64,000 nt of DNA from Monoplex corrugatus. Its lineage: Eukaryota; Mollusca; Gastropoda; Littorinimorpha; Ranellidae. The stretch covers positions 44,284,483 to 44,348,482 of the forward strand of contig CM060306.1 in the NCBI GenBank assembly GCA_030674185.1. Reading direction: 5' to 3'. The translations under genes were made by a program, and so were the position numbers. Of this stretch, positions 36,919 through 48,400 are shown in pieces (position 1 is the first letter of the stretch; each line of letters opens with the position of its first letter). The notes beneath the pieces are model-generated. The model was given only the letters and a program-made list of their open reading frames with translations, had not been told where the DNA came from and did not search any database.

Positions 36919-37787
36919 CTGTTTCCTATTTCATTATTATTTATGTATGCTTAAAACTGAAGAGATTGCAATTCATTTTCAGACTGTGTTGTAGGTCACA
37001 CGATTAATTGCATTTAACATGTAAGATCTGAGTGTAACAAATCACTGCCCCCTTCCCTCACCCCTGCATTTTTTGTTATGTGGGGTTGGGGGGTGAGGGG
37101 AATGTGTTCAGTTGCATACAGTTTGATCAGCTAAGAATGAGGAGACGGGGAAGGTAGTGTGAAGAACGCAACATAAACTGCCACAAGCAGAAGTATTCTT
37201 CGATAAACAATCAAAGATTGTTTTGAAATTAAGGAAAATGGATGGTTGGGTTGGGAGTGTGAAATTGGCAATACAGTTACTGTAGTAAATGGAAAACTTT
37301 GAGGGAGCATGAAGTTGGTAATATTATTACTATAGTAAATGGGAAACTTTGATGATTAAGGTACGAGTATTTTCGTTCGCTTGTATTGACTGCGACTTTG
37401 TATTTTTCTGTTTAGAGTATTGTTTTGTTCTGATTGTAATCACAGATATATGAACAGTGAGCTTTATAATTTAATTGAATGTGATGCTTTTTGTATGTCT
37501 GTGTTGTGACCATGTATGATGCGTAGTAGTTACTGTAGGCATTTCAACAAATTCTCAAGAGGTCCTTTTTAGACCTTCTCCATGAGAAAGGCAAGTTATG
37601 TTGTGAATATACTCTACCGATGTCTAAATGACATCTGCGCATCAGCATGTATCTTCGTGAAATAAGCAGGCATACATGGAAGTGCTTGATGGTTATATAT
37701 TGCTCTTTGTGTGTAATTTCTTTGTGTGTGAGTTTTTTGGGTTTTTTTTTTTTGCTGTGCTTGTGAATGTTCAGTATGTTTACCATG
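34001..37787. other. Intergenic sequence with a Penelope-like tail
   Basis: No gene is seen. The tail at 35340-35372 (CGCTTGTCAAAGGCCAG then TGGGCTGAAAATTTG) matches the Penelope-like 3' end at 12255-12285. A (GT)n run lies at 36885-36914. A diverged duplication of about 75 bp with GGAAAACTTTGA-type ends lies at about 37245-37350. Confidence 0.45.
35320..35425 (+). mobile_element. Penelope-like element 3' tail fragment
   Basis: Shares ACGCTTG-CAAAGGC, then G-CTGAAAATTTGTGC, and TTTTCTGGTTC with 12250-12345. No coding part is visible, so it is a short 5'-truncated insertion. Confidence 0.5.
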
Positions 37788-37862
37788 TCACTCCCTCACC
37801 CTATCCACCAGTTTCTGTCCTTTGGGAAGCTGGTGGAAAGGGTGAGGGAATGAAGGGGTTAA
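37788..37862. mobile_element. TTAA palindromic MITE copy 4 (inner part only)
   Basis: Only the inner palindrome is present: TCACTCCCTCACCCTATCCA, a disrupted centre, then GAAGCTGGTGG and GGGTTAA. Either a solo inner element or a truncated composite copy. Confidence 0.55.
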
Positions 37863-39029
37863 AGACTTAAATCACTGTTATGTGCTTTTGTTGTGCTTTT
37901 CATTTTAAATGATTATTGTCAACCTGTATATATTATGTTCTTGCACAAAACAGCAAACTCTACCAGACTCTTGTACGTCGAAACATTCTGTCAGAAGATA
38001 TTATTTATTGGGAAATTTCTTTACTTGTAAAACAGCCCAATACACATTGTTATGAGTAAATCTTTATTGATAAAACAGTTAAACATACTCTGAAGGTTAT
38101 CAGTACTGAAAAAAACGGTGCACAGTTTTGTGTGGAAGATAATGTATGTCGTAAAAATCTTCCTTCAAATGACTATTTTCCCCTCTAACATCCTCTCCAT
38201 AGCTTATGTAATTTTGCTGTAGTTCTAACAAGGCTTTATGCTTGTAATCCAGTGCTACAATCAACCAAGCCCCCCCCCCCCCCCCCCCTCCACACACACA
38301 CAATCAAGTGTGTGAAAAGACACAAAGTAATGAGGCTACATTTGACGTTAGCTGTGTACGATGCAGTTTAAAATGTTGGCAATAGCATACATAACATTTT
38401 AATCAGTTATATCCAACATGTGTTCAGATTATCACATTGACAATAGTTATGTACTCTAAATCATGCAGATTTTCTTTGATTTTAGTTGTTTTACAGTTTT
38501 CATAGCTTAAAATCAAATCCAAAACATCATGGAATAATACACACATTGTGCATATTGCACCTACACAAGATGGACACAGTGTGATGCCAGGATCATTAAC
38601 AGATAATCATTTCATCATCTTGAAGACTTGTACATACTGTCATTTTATATGATTCTTTTGTAGCAGTGATTATGTTTGTTATGTATTAAACAGGTGTCAC
38701 CTGTCTGTTAGCCAGATATTTTTTGGTATAAGGTAATTATGCTGTGTAATTCCTCATGTCTCTTCTTTTTTTTTCTCTTTCCATGTCAGAAATTTTTCTG
38801 TTGGATATCAATTGGTTTTGTAGTAATGGTTTGAATATTCATTGGATTTCATTAAAAACCAGTTTTGCCATTTGAATTATTGATCCATGTGAATATTGAA
38901 CATCAGTAAAAACAAGCTTATATGTAAAATGATGTTTGCATTCAAAATTGTGTGAAAGAGAAAGTAAAACAGAGTAACCTTCTATAACACATCATTCAAT
39001 CTCAAACAATGAATTGTATGTCGTGACTA

Positions 39030-39220
39030 TTAACCCTCTGACTCCCACACCCTATCCACCAATTGCAAAAACTTAACCCTTTGATTCCCTCACCCTATCC
39101 AGCTTCCTGCAGGAAGCTGGTGGATAGGATGCAGGAATCAAAGGGTTAAAGTTTTTGCTTTGCCGGAATGGTTCACAATATAGGATGCTAGTGGACGGGG
39201 TGTGGTTGTCAAAGAGTTAA
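39030..39220 (-). mobile_element. TTAA palindromic MITE copy 5
   Basis: Starts TTAACCCTCTGACTCCC, contains CAGCTTCCTGCAGGAAGCTG, has the long arm on the right, and ends AAAGAGTTAA. Confidence 0.75.
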
Positions 39221-39259
39221 AGGGCCATTTCAGAGCTGGGGAAAACATTGAAAGTACTC

Positions 39260-39500
39260 AAGCGAGGTCAAGCCTGCCTGGGTGGCACCTGAGGGACAGA
39301 GGATGGAGATTTTTCACATCTCCCATGTCAACATATGTGCGAACCTGCTAGTGCCTAAACCTCCCTTGTATCTATGTGTACGCACATAAAACATCAAATA
39401 TACATGTCAGAAAAAATCCTGTAAACCACACCATTGTTCAACAGCTTATGGAAACATGAAAATACCCAAATTCACATGCTTTGGAAACATCAAAATGTTC
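39260..39500 (+). repeat. Gastropod-type SINE-like element
   Basis: Contains ATCTCCCATGTCAACATATG, CCTGCTAGTGCCTAAACC, ATCCTGTAA and TTATGGAAACATGAAA in order. Shorter pieces of the same series appear at 8010-8110 and 9360-9475. No A/B boxes are clear. Confidence 0.5.
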
Positions 39501-39644
39501 AGATTGTGCATTTTTGAAAAATGGCTACAATTACTGACCTGGCAAGATAACCGTTGAAAGATGGAGCACGCAGACTGTGCAGCTATATATGCTATATACT
39601 AGACACCATGCATTATCCGGAAAAACGATGCCTGGAAAGCAAAA

Positions 39645-39800
39645 CGATGAACAGACAAGCTTGTTTCCAATAAGACAAGCTTTTTCCAGTAAGATTTGAA
39701 CAATACAAAATGATGAACAGACAAGCTTGTTTCCAATAACATCTGAACAATCAATGCAAAACAATAGACAGGCTTGTTTCCAATAACATCTGAACAATTG
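39645..39800. repeat. Minisatellite, roughly 58-bp unit
   Basis: Three to four diverged copies of GACAAGCTTGTTTCCAATAA followed by CATCTGAACAAT. Confidence 0.75.
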
Positions 39801-41118
39801 TCACACACCACACGCTAAGACATTATAAATGAACAGTTGAGTAGTGAGACAACTAGCTACACCTACTATATCTATACCCTCGAAACCTTACTCTTCCAAA
39901 TTCCAAAATAGCAGTGTATCAATCAGTGCCAACTTCCAAGTATGTTTGTAATGGTCAACTCTTAGTCTCTACCAAAACTTGACCGTATCCATTCCAGATC
40001 ATATTCATCAAGTCACTTCCTTGTACCAGTCTTTTAGCCAATGCATGAATTGCATTTGGCAGTCTTTCTTTTGATTTTTGTATATCAAAAATGTCAAAAC
40101 ATCAGAGATACATGGTAGATGAAGTTCTTTGTGAACTTTCAAAGGACAGTGACAGTAGTAAAGAGATGCACTGTTTTTAAGTCCCAGTGATAACAAATCC
40201 ATTGGCAATAACATGTGAGAATGTATGTTTACAAAATCATGACTCTTCTCATTTAGTTGCTATGGCAGAAATTCTGACTACATTTAACTAAAACATCATC
40301 TGTCTCATTTCATCATGTCAAATTTTAGGCAAACTTATCCACAAATAAGAGTACAGTAGGGCCTTTTGTGCCACTATCCTACCCATGCTCTTAATTTATT
40401 TTAGGTATCCTGAAGCAGAAGTAATATTGGCCTCTGGCAGCATTGTCCTGAATGGATAAAAATCAGGAAAGCCTAGCCATATTGAAGATGCATGCATGTC
40501 CCCTTCTTGTCATGAAACAAAAGAACAAACACTTACACAATATATTTATAGTTCAACAAAATATAAACCAGACTGAACAAAAAACTGCAGAATGGACAAG
40601 GTTTACAATGTTATTACCCAGATGTCAAAAGACGCAGGTTTGAAATTAATCAAACATGCCGAGAATCACACTGGGAGATTACAACAGGAAAATGGACAAG
40701 CCAAAAAGTAAACGAACAAACAACAAAAACAAACAGACCAACTGGCAATGGTTAATAAGGACAGCTCAGGACAGGATGAAGCAGTGCCAGACAACTGGCA
40801 ATGGTTACTGTCTGAACGGGACAGGATGGCACCTTGAAACGCTACACCTAAAATATACCCTATGACTGAGCCATGAGGCGGATAAGTGCAGCCTAAAAAT
40901 CCATAGTCCCTGCGCTCACATGGTAGTATTTTGGCCATAGTAAGGGGTGGTGTGACTCCTACATAAAACCTAGTGGGTGGAAGTCAGAGGTACCAGGCTT
41001 GCAGGTGTCTTGTCTTCTGGTGAACCATGATACAATGCGAGAAAAACGGTCAATAGGACGCTTGACAGAAAAGAGTCTTGTTAGTATATCGATCAGCTTC
41101 AGCCGACAGAGCTAATAT

Positions 41119-41296
41119 TTAATACTTTTGACTCCTGCACCCCATCCACCAGCTGCAAAAACATAACCCTTTGACTCCCTCACCCTAGCCACCAGCTTCC
41201 TGCAGGAAGCTGGTGGATAGGGTGAGGGAATCAAAGGGTTAAATTTTGTTTTGCTAGCATTATTGGCGATGCAGGATGTGGAGGACAAAGGGTTAA
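41119..41296 (-). mobile_element. TTAA palindromic MITE copy 6
   Basis: The left outer arm is short. The inner palindrome is CAGCTTCCTGCAGGAAGCTG with GTGAGGGAATCAAAGGGTTAA-type flanks. The right long arm is partly deleted (GATGCAGGATGTGGAGG). Confidence 0.75.
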
Positions 41297-41621
41297 GGGG
41301 GAAAAAGCACACCGACAATCAGCAATAAGTCATAAACACCAAAAAATGTGATTGAAGTGCAGATTCATCCTAGACAGACCAGTTTGGCTTAACATGTACT
41401 TCAAATAAAGTATTTACATCAGTCAAGTTTCTGTGATTTTATCTACTACAAGAAAGTTGTTACCGATTTCCTGAGGCAGCAGTGTATTTGACTATTATTT
41501 AAAAAGGTTATGTCAGATTCACCTCATAATACTATTTTCATCAGCTGCAAAAGGACTAGGATAGTGTGATATGCATTCAAGGAATGTTAATTATCACAAG
41601 TTTGTTAAGCCAAACATGTTG

Positions 41622-41662
<41 letters not shown>

Positions 41663-42100
41663 ACCCTGAATGAACAAACTTGAAACATAATCAAGTTTTA
41701 ATATGTGCACTAAAATTACATTCAGGGGAAAAAAACAAGCTAGTATAAAGATTACATCAACTTCTAACCACAGCTGAATGGTGCTCTGCCCCTGTTACTG
41801 TCTATCACTCTGAACTTTTTCTTTTTTCTTCTTTTGTGTGTGTTTTCTCACTCTTTCTTTTCAGAGCTAAATTCATGGTGACCTTACACTGACCAAGCTG
41901 GCGTTCAGATCTTTTCTGAAATCTTAAACAACAAAAATGAATTTTTCATTTTGAAATATCACTGACAAAAAAGTCTTGTCACTTGTTTTACTTCCACCAC
42001 TGGTTTATACACCATCATAAACCATTAACAACTGCATGGCGGTATTTGCATTCATCAAGATAGACTGATGTTGTCACTGAGCACTACCACTCCACACATC
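41297..42100. other. Intergenic sequence
   Basis: A (CA)n run at 41624-41660; otherwise nothing recognised. Confidence 0.5.
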
Positions 42101-42107
42101 TTTTGGT

Positions 42108-43345
42108 CATCTGATTAGTTCTGTAGACCATATGATACAGTTTATGTATACGACTGTAGACCACAGTTCTGTAGGCCATATGATACAGTTTATGTATACG
42201 ACTGTAGACCATCTGATATCCCTTCTACATTGTCACCTTACCTTCAAGTGTTCATATATACATCTGTAGGCCATGTGATTTACAGTTTATGTATACACCT
42301 GCAGACCAGCTAATGTACAATTTATGTACATGCCTGTAGAACATCCCACATACAGTTCATGTAAACACTTGAAGACCATCTGATATCCATTCTACATTGT
42401 CACCTTATCTTTAAATGTTCATGTACACATCTGTTGGCCATATGGTACACAGTTTATGTATATACCTGTAGGCCAACTGATATCCATTCTACATTGTCAC
42501 CTTACCTTTAAGTGTTCATGTACACATCTGTAGGCCATATGATACACAGTTTATGTATATACCTGTAGACCAGCTGATATCCATTCTACATTGTCACCTT
42601 ACCTTTAAGTGTTCATGTACACATCTATAGGCCATATGGTACACAGTTTATGTATATACCTGTAGACCAGCTGATATCCATTCTACATTGTCACCTTACC
42701 TTACAATGTTCATGTACACATCTGTAGGCCATATGACAAAAGAGTTTATGTACACCTGTAGACCAGCTGATATCCATTCTACATTGTCACCTTACCTTTA
42801 AGTGTTCATGTACACATCTATAGGCCATATGACAAAGAGTTTATGTACACCTGTAGACCAACTGATATCCATTCTACATTGTCACCTTACCTTTAAGTGT
42901 TCATGTACACATCTATAGGCCATATGATACACAGTTTATGTATACGAATGTAGACCAGCTGATATCCATTCTACATTGTCACCTTACCTTTAAGTGTTCA
43001 TGTACACATCTGTAGGCCATACGATACAGTTTATGTATATACCTGTAGACCAGCTGATACACAATTTATGTACACACCTGTAGACCATCTGATATACAGT
43101 TTATGTACACACCTTCAGACCATCTGATAATACCTTCTCCATTGTCACCTCACATGTTTATGTACACACCTGCAGGCCATCAGATAACACATTCTACAAT
43201 GTCACAATATGTTCAAGTGTTCATATACATGCTTGCATATCATCTGATAATACATTTTAGAGTGTCACCACATGTTCAAGTGTGTACACACCTGTAGACC
43301 ATCTGATATACAGTGTACAATACTTACATTCAAGTGTTTAAGTAG
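42108..43345. repeat. Minisatellite array, about 97-bp unit
   Basis: About ten copies of a unit with CTGATATCCATTCTACATTG, TCACCTTACC, GTGTTCATGTACACAT and GGCCATATG. The central copies are well conserved; edge copies have diverged. Confidence 0.9.
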
Positions 43346-43867
43346 ACATTCGTGAGCCATCAGATACACATTCCCCAATACAGACCAATGTCAACTTACT
43401 AAGTTCAAGTGTTAATGGCTTCTCAAGATGGTTCTGTCAAAAGATTCTTCAAACAACAAGACATATCCTATGCAGCACAATTTTAAGAGTGTAAAAGTGG
43501 ACAGCGCATTTACAAGGAACAGAACTGACACGCATTTCAATGAACACCATCTTGAGCATTACGATAATGTACAGAATATGTAAATGCATTTGCAAAAAAA
43601 TCTTTATAGGCATAAAAGTACACATTATTCATTATACCCATTATTTCTTTGTCTTAAAAAGGAAATAAATAATCGGCCTACTTTACCTTTCAAAATGTGA
43701 TTATTCCTTATCTTTTGCAAGAAACCTTCAGAATGTTTTATCTTTCAAAAGAACATTTCAGACTGTTCTATTTGTCTTGAAAACAAGATGTCAGAAAAAT
43801 TAATAAATGACATAAACACTGTGGCTAAGGGCAGAGATCCTTAATGTAAATACTGTTTGCATTGGAG

Positions 43868-44805
43868 ATATAAGTAAAGTTGTAAGATTCATTCAGCTGT
43901 TGTATATTTGATTGGTTCCAACATAATTTGAATGAGACAAATGTGTTAATCTCCTCTAGAACATTGCATTAATGATATGTTAAACAATCCTAAGGTTCAT
44001 TCAGCTGTTGTATATTTGACTGGTTTGAATGAGACAAATCTGTTACTCTCTTCCAGAACATTGCATTAATGATATACTAAATAACCTTAATATTCATTCA
44101 GCTGTTGTATATTTGATTGGTTTGAATGAGTCAAATCTGTTGATCTGTTCTAGAACACTGCATTAATGATATATTTAACAACCTTAAGATTCATTCAGCT
44201 GTTGTATATTTGATTGGTTCCAATGTAAGTTTGAATGAGATAAATCTGTTCTAGAACATTGCATTAATGATATATTGAACCTTAAGATTCATTCAGCTGT
44301 TGTATATTTGGTTCCAACATAAGTTTGAATGAGACAAATCTGTTAATCTCTTCTAGAACACTGCATATTGTATTAATGATATATCAAACAACCTTAGGAT
44401 TCTCTCAGCTGTCATATATCCGATTGATTCCAGCATAAGTTTGAATAAGATAAATCTGCTCTAGAACATTGCATTAATTAATGATACATTCAACAATCCT
44501 AAGATTCACTCAGCTGTCATATATCCGATTGGTTCCAATATAAGTTTGAATGAGATAAATCTGCTCTAGAACATTGCATTAATTAATGATACATTCAACA
44601 ATCCTAAGATTCACTCAGCTGTCATATATCCGATTGGTTCCAGTATAAGTTTGAATGAGATAAATCTGCTCTAGAACATTGCATTAATGATATCTTAAAC
44701 AGCCTTAACATTCATTCAGCTGTTGTATTGACTGGTTCCAATGTAAGTTTAAATGAGATAAATCTGTTCTAGAACACTGCATTAATGATATATTAAACAA
44801 CCAAT
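43868..44805. repeat. Minisatellite array, about 97-110-bp unit
   Basis: About nine copies of a unit with TCATTCAGCTGTTGTATA, TTTGAATGAGA-AAATCTG and CTAGAACATTGCATTAATGA. Unrelated to the preceding array. Confidence 0.9.
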
Positions 44806-45398
44806 AATAAACACACACAACCCGAAACATATAAACAACCAACAACAACAAAAACCCAAAAACTAAATGACAGCAACATGACCGCAACAAAACCCAAACT
44901 TTCACACTGTCACAACTACTCATTCTTTAACACACAGTGCATCAAACCATTACCCTCGTGTGCACCTACTCTGCTCTCAAACGCACAGGTTCTCCATTCT
45001 GTTTCTTGAGCAGACTGTTTGCATCATAACACATGGGTTGAGTGCCACATACATCATTCAAAATTCCTGTTTGTGACCAGTCAATGAAAGAACAAGGCAC
45101 AAACACAAAGTTGATACGAACAGTGTATCACCATGGTCAGACTAGTGCTACATGTAGAGGTTGGTCCATAAATCTATCAACACCTGAATTCACAACAGTT
45201 GTTTCAAACTATTATCATAACTGACAGTCATAATCATCATCTCGATGCAGTCAGAAAAACTCACATAAGGAACTCACAAAGAAATACCCCCCAAACAGGC
45301 AAAATTCAAAATGTTAACTGACACCGATCTCTGCAATTTTCAGATGATCAAAAAAAAAAAAAATCATTTGCACAAAATACATAAATGTTATACGGCAG

Positions 45399-45478
45399 TC
45401 ACAGAACGACGTCGGTGATGAACCTATTTCCCTCAGAGTTTTGCCCAAGATAGCGTGTCTTGCTTTTGCCCCATCGGC
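45399..45478 (-). CDS. LRMDA: LRMDA-like last exon C3 (distal)
   Basis: The acceptor is CTATTTCAG. In the phase left by exon B it reads G-RWGKSKTRYLGQNSEGNR-FITDVVL and then TGA, again exactly 80 nt to the stop. Shared residues with C1 include T-R-Y, G and SEGNRFI with the final leucine. The exon is embedded between minisatellite arrays. The conserved phase, length and motif make a duplicated last exon much more likely than chance. Confidence 0.7.
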
Positions 45479-48400
45479 CTGAAATAGACTACAATGATTA
45501 AAACAGCACATGACCACAGACCGCTGCCGCAATTCATCATCTAAAAATTTTTAACTGTTCTTAACATTGTAAAAAAAAGGATGTGTATTGCATTATAGTC
45601 CAGAATTTCAGACACATGTTCGCGTAATTTCCCCTTCCAGGTGTGGCTGATTTCAGACTAAGAGAATGTTTTATGACAACAACATTTTCAGTTGATTTGC
45701 CTGGAGATCGTTTCATGAGCATTTTGCCATTAGAAGCAAAGATAGAATCTTTGTTTATGGACCTTATGCATTTGAAAATAAGAAAAAAGAAGATTGTTTC
45801 ATGGACCTGTTGCCATTCAGAAGAAGAAAGAAAGAAAGAAGGCTGTTTCATAGATTGTTTCATAGACCTGAAAAGAAGGTTGTTTCATGGACCTGTTGCC
45901 ATTAAGAACAAGAAAGAAATGTTTGTTTCAAAGATTGTTTCATGGACCTGTTGCCATTAAGAACAAGAAAGTTGTTTCAAAGATTGTTTCACGGACCTGT
46001 TACAAAGAAGGAAGGTTGTTTCATAGATTGTTTCATGGACCTGAAAAGGTTGTTTCATGGACCATTAAAAACAGTGAAGAACTCTTTTTTTTTTTTTTTT
46101 ACCTTCAAGGTTCACTGGTTGGGCACCTCCATGAATGTTCAGCTTTTTCATGATGGCTTTTTCAAGGTGCAAAAGAGCACTACTATTCAACTGAGAAAGG
46201 CATCATAAGGAGGCTAAAGTCTATGATGACACCAACCAGTGGACCTTGAAGCAATATTGCATCTAGAATGCATATTTCATTGGGCAAAATGTCCTGGATT
46301 AAGACAATTAATCGGACATGATGTTCTGTCCAAGATTATGAAAAATCAGCGCAATAAGATATTCAGACCTAACAAAAGTAACTGGTCATACCAGCACTTG
46401 ATAAAAAGTCATGAAAGGGGTATTAACATCTCCAGCCATGAAAAAATGTCCTGTACAAAGTGACAGAGGCGTTATGTCATAGTTAAGTTGCTTAAGTAGT
46501 GTCTCCAAGAAATGTAGGATTTTTTCCCTGCAGTTCCATTTTCTACACCACTTTAACAGCCACAGAAGCTGGGGCAATTTTTTCAAAATGTTTTGATAAC
46601 AATGGTGATGGAGATAATAATCAGGATGCTATGAGTTCCATCGAGGATTATGACTCAATGATAGGTCCGTACTTTATGCTCACTACCAGACCCAAGACAA
46701 AACATCTGGGGTGTTAGGAAATTTGAGCAACATTCTCAAAGACCCATCCGCAAAGTGGATGAAACTTAATTGTGTGATCCCAGTCTTCCCATGAGCTCAC
46801 TGACTGGACTAATGAGACTTGAACCCACAACCTTCTAGTCAGTAATCCCAGGTGCTACCCACTGCACAATGGTGACAGGTGGAAAGGATCAGATTTGACA
46901 ATGATAGAGCATATTATCTACTTGGTATAAAAATCATTGAGTCATTTGTTGTTTGTTCGCTCAGTCTTTTGTCGGCTTGGTATAAAAATCAGCAAGTCAT
47001 TTGTATGACCGCTTGGTATAGAAATCAATAAGTCATTTGTCCACTTGGTATAAAATCAGTAAGTCATTTGTCCATTTGTCCACTTGGTATAAAAATCGGT
47101 AAGTCATTTGTCCATTTGTTCGCTTGGTATAAACATAAGTAAGTTATTTGTCTGCTTGTCCGCTTGGTATAAAAATCAGTAAGTCATTTGTCCACTTGTC
47201 CGTTTGGTTTGAAAATCATGTAAGTCATTTGTCCACTAACATCACTTCAACTGAACATTTGTCCATGTAGGGAGTAGCATAAAAAGACATTTTCAATTTT
47301 GATAGGACTATATCAAGAGTGTGATATCTAGATGCATCACTGTACCAATGTGAAGAAATTCCTTCACTGTTCAGTCTGTCTTTTGCTCAAACCCCACACA
47401 ACTGAACCTAGAAACCGCTAGTCTGTCTCTTGTTCAGAAAGAAAAGATTTCTGCCAGTCATGTCTCTTGCTCAGAGAGAAAAATTACTGCCCGCCCTAGG
47501 GTCGTGTCCATAACTCCTATGTTACCAGAACGGGGCTCTAACCAACTGAGCTAAAGGATGAGAAATTTTGCTCAAGCCCAACATAATTACAACTAGAAAT
47601 TATTGCATGTCATAGTATAACCTCAATGTAGAAATCAAACAGGTGTCCATGATACCGTGACACTTTGAAGTCAGTGCTAAGGAAAACAAAAACAAAACAA
47701 ACCTTAATAAACATTACCTGGAATATGATGGATAAGAACAGATTATAAGCCTTCATGCCTTCTGTTGTATTAGCACAAAAAAAAAACAAATAATGTAAAA
47801 AATTACATTCAAAAACCGACTGGTATCATTAAATGACATTATCTGACCATCTCATATGCCAAACAACTTGTCAAAACTAATACATTTGTTCATCAGCAAG
47901 TTCCACTCCATCCACCCCCATGCAAATTCACAACAGTTTTGTACGCCTACAAAATAGGTACCAGCAGTGACATCAAAAGAAACCCAATACATACTGTGTA
48001 TGCAAGAATAAAAAAACCAGTGTGCTGAAGTTAACATTTCATTTCAATCCAAATAACTATCACTCATTTAGTGCAGATACTTCTGGCAACAACAAAGCAA
48101 TATAAACATTCTATGAAGAATACTCGAACTTTCAAAGGAGATGTGATTCTGGCAACAACAAAGCAATATAAAAAATTCTGTAAATAAGACTAAAATTTTC
48201 AAAGGGGCTGTGATTGCCCATAAAATGTTTTGTTATACTACATGGTAAAACAAAGGTTGTGGTACATGTTATGAAGAGTGAAAAAACTAAACGAGATAAT
48301 GATAACAGCAAATAATCTGGTCATTCAGCTGGTCTTCCCAGAGATTCACAGAAAGTGACGACAGAGATTGGGGAGTTTATTATATCAAATAGAATAAACA

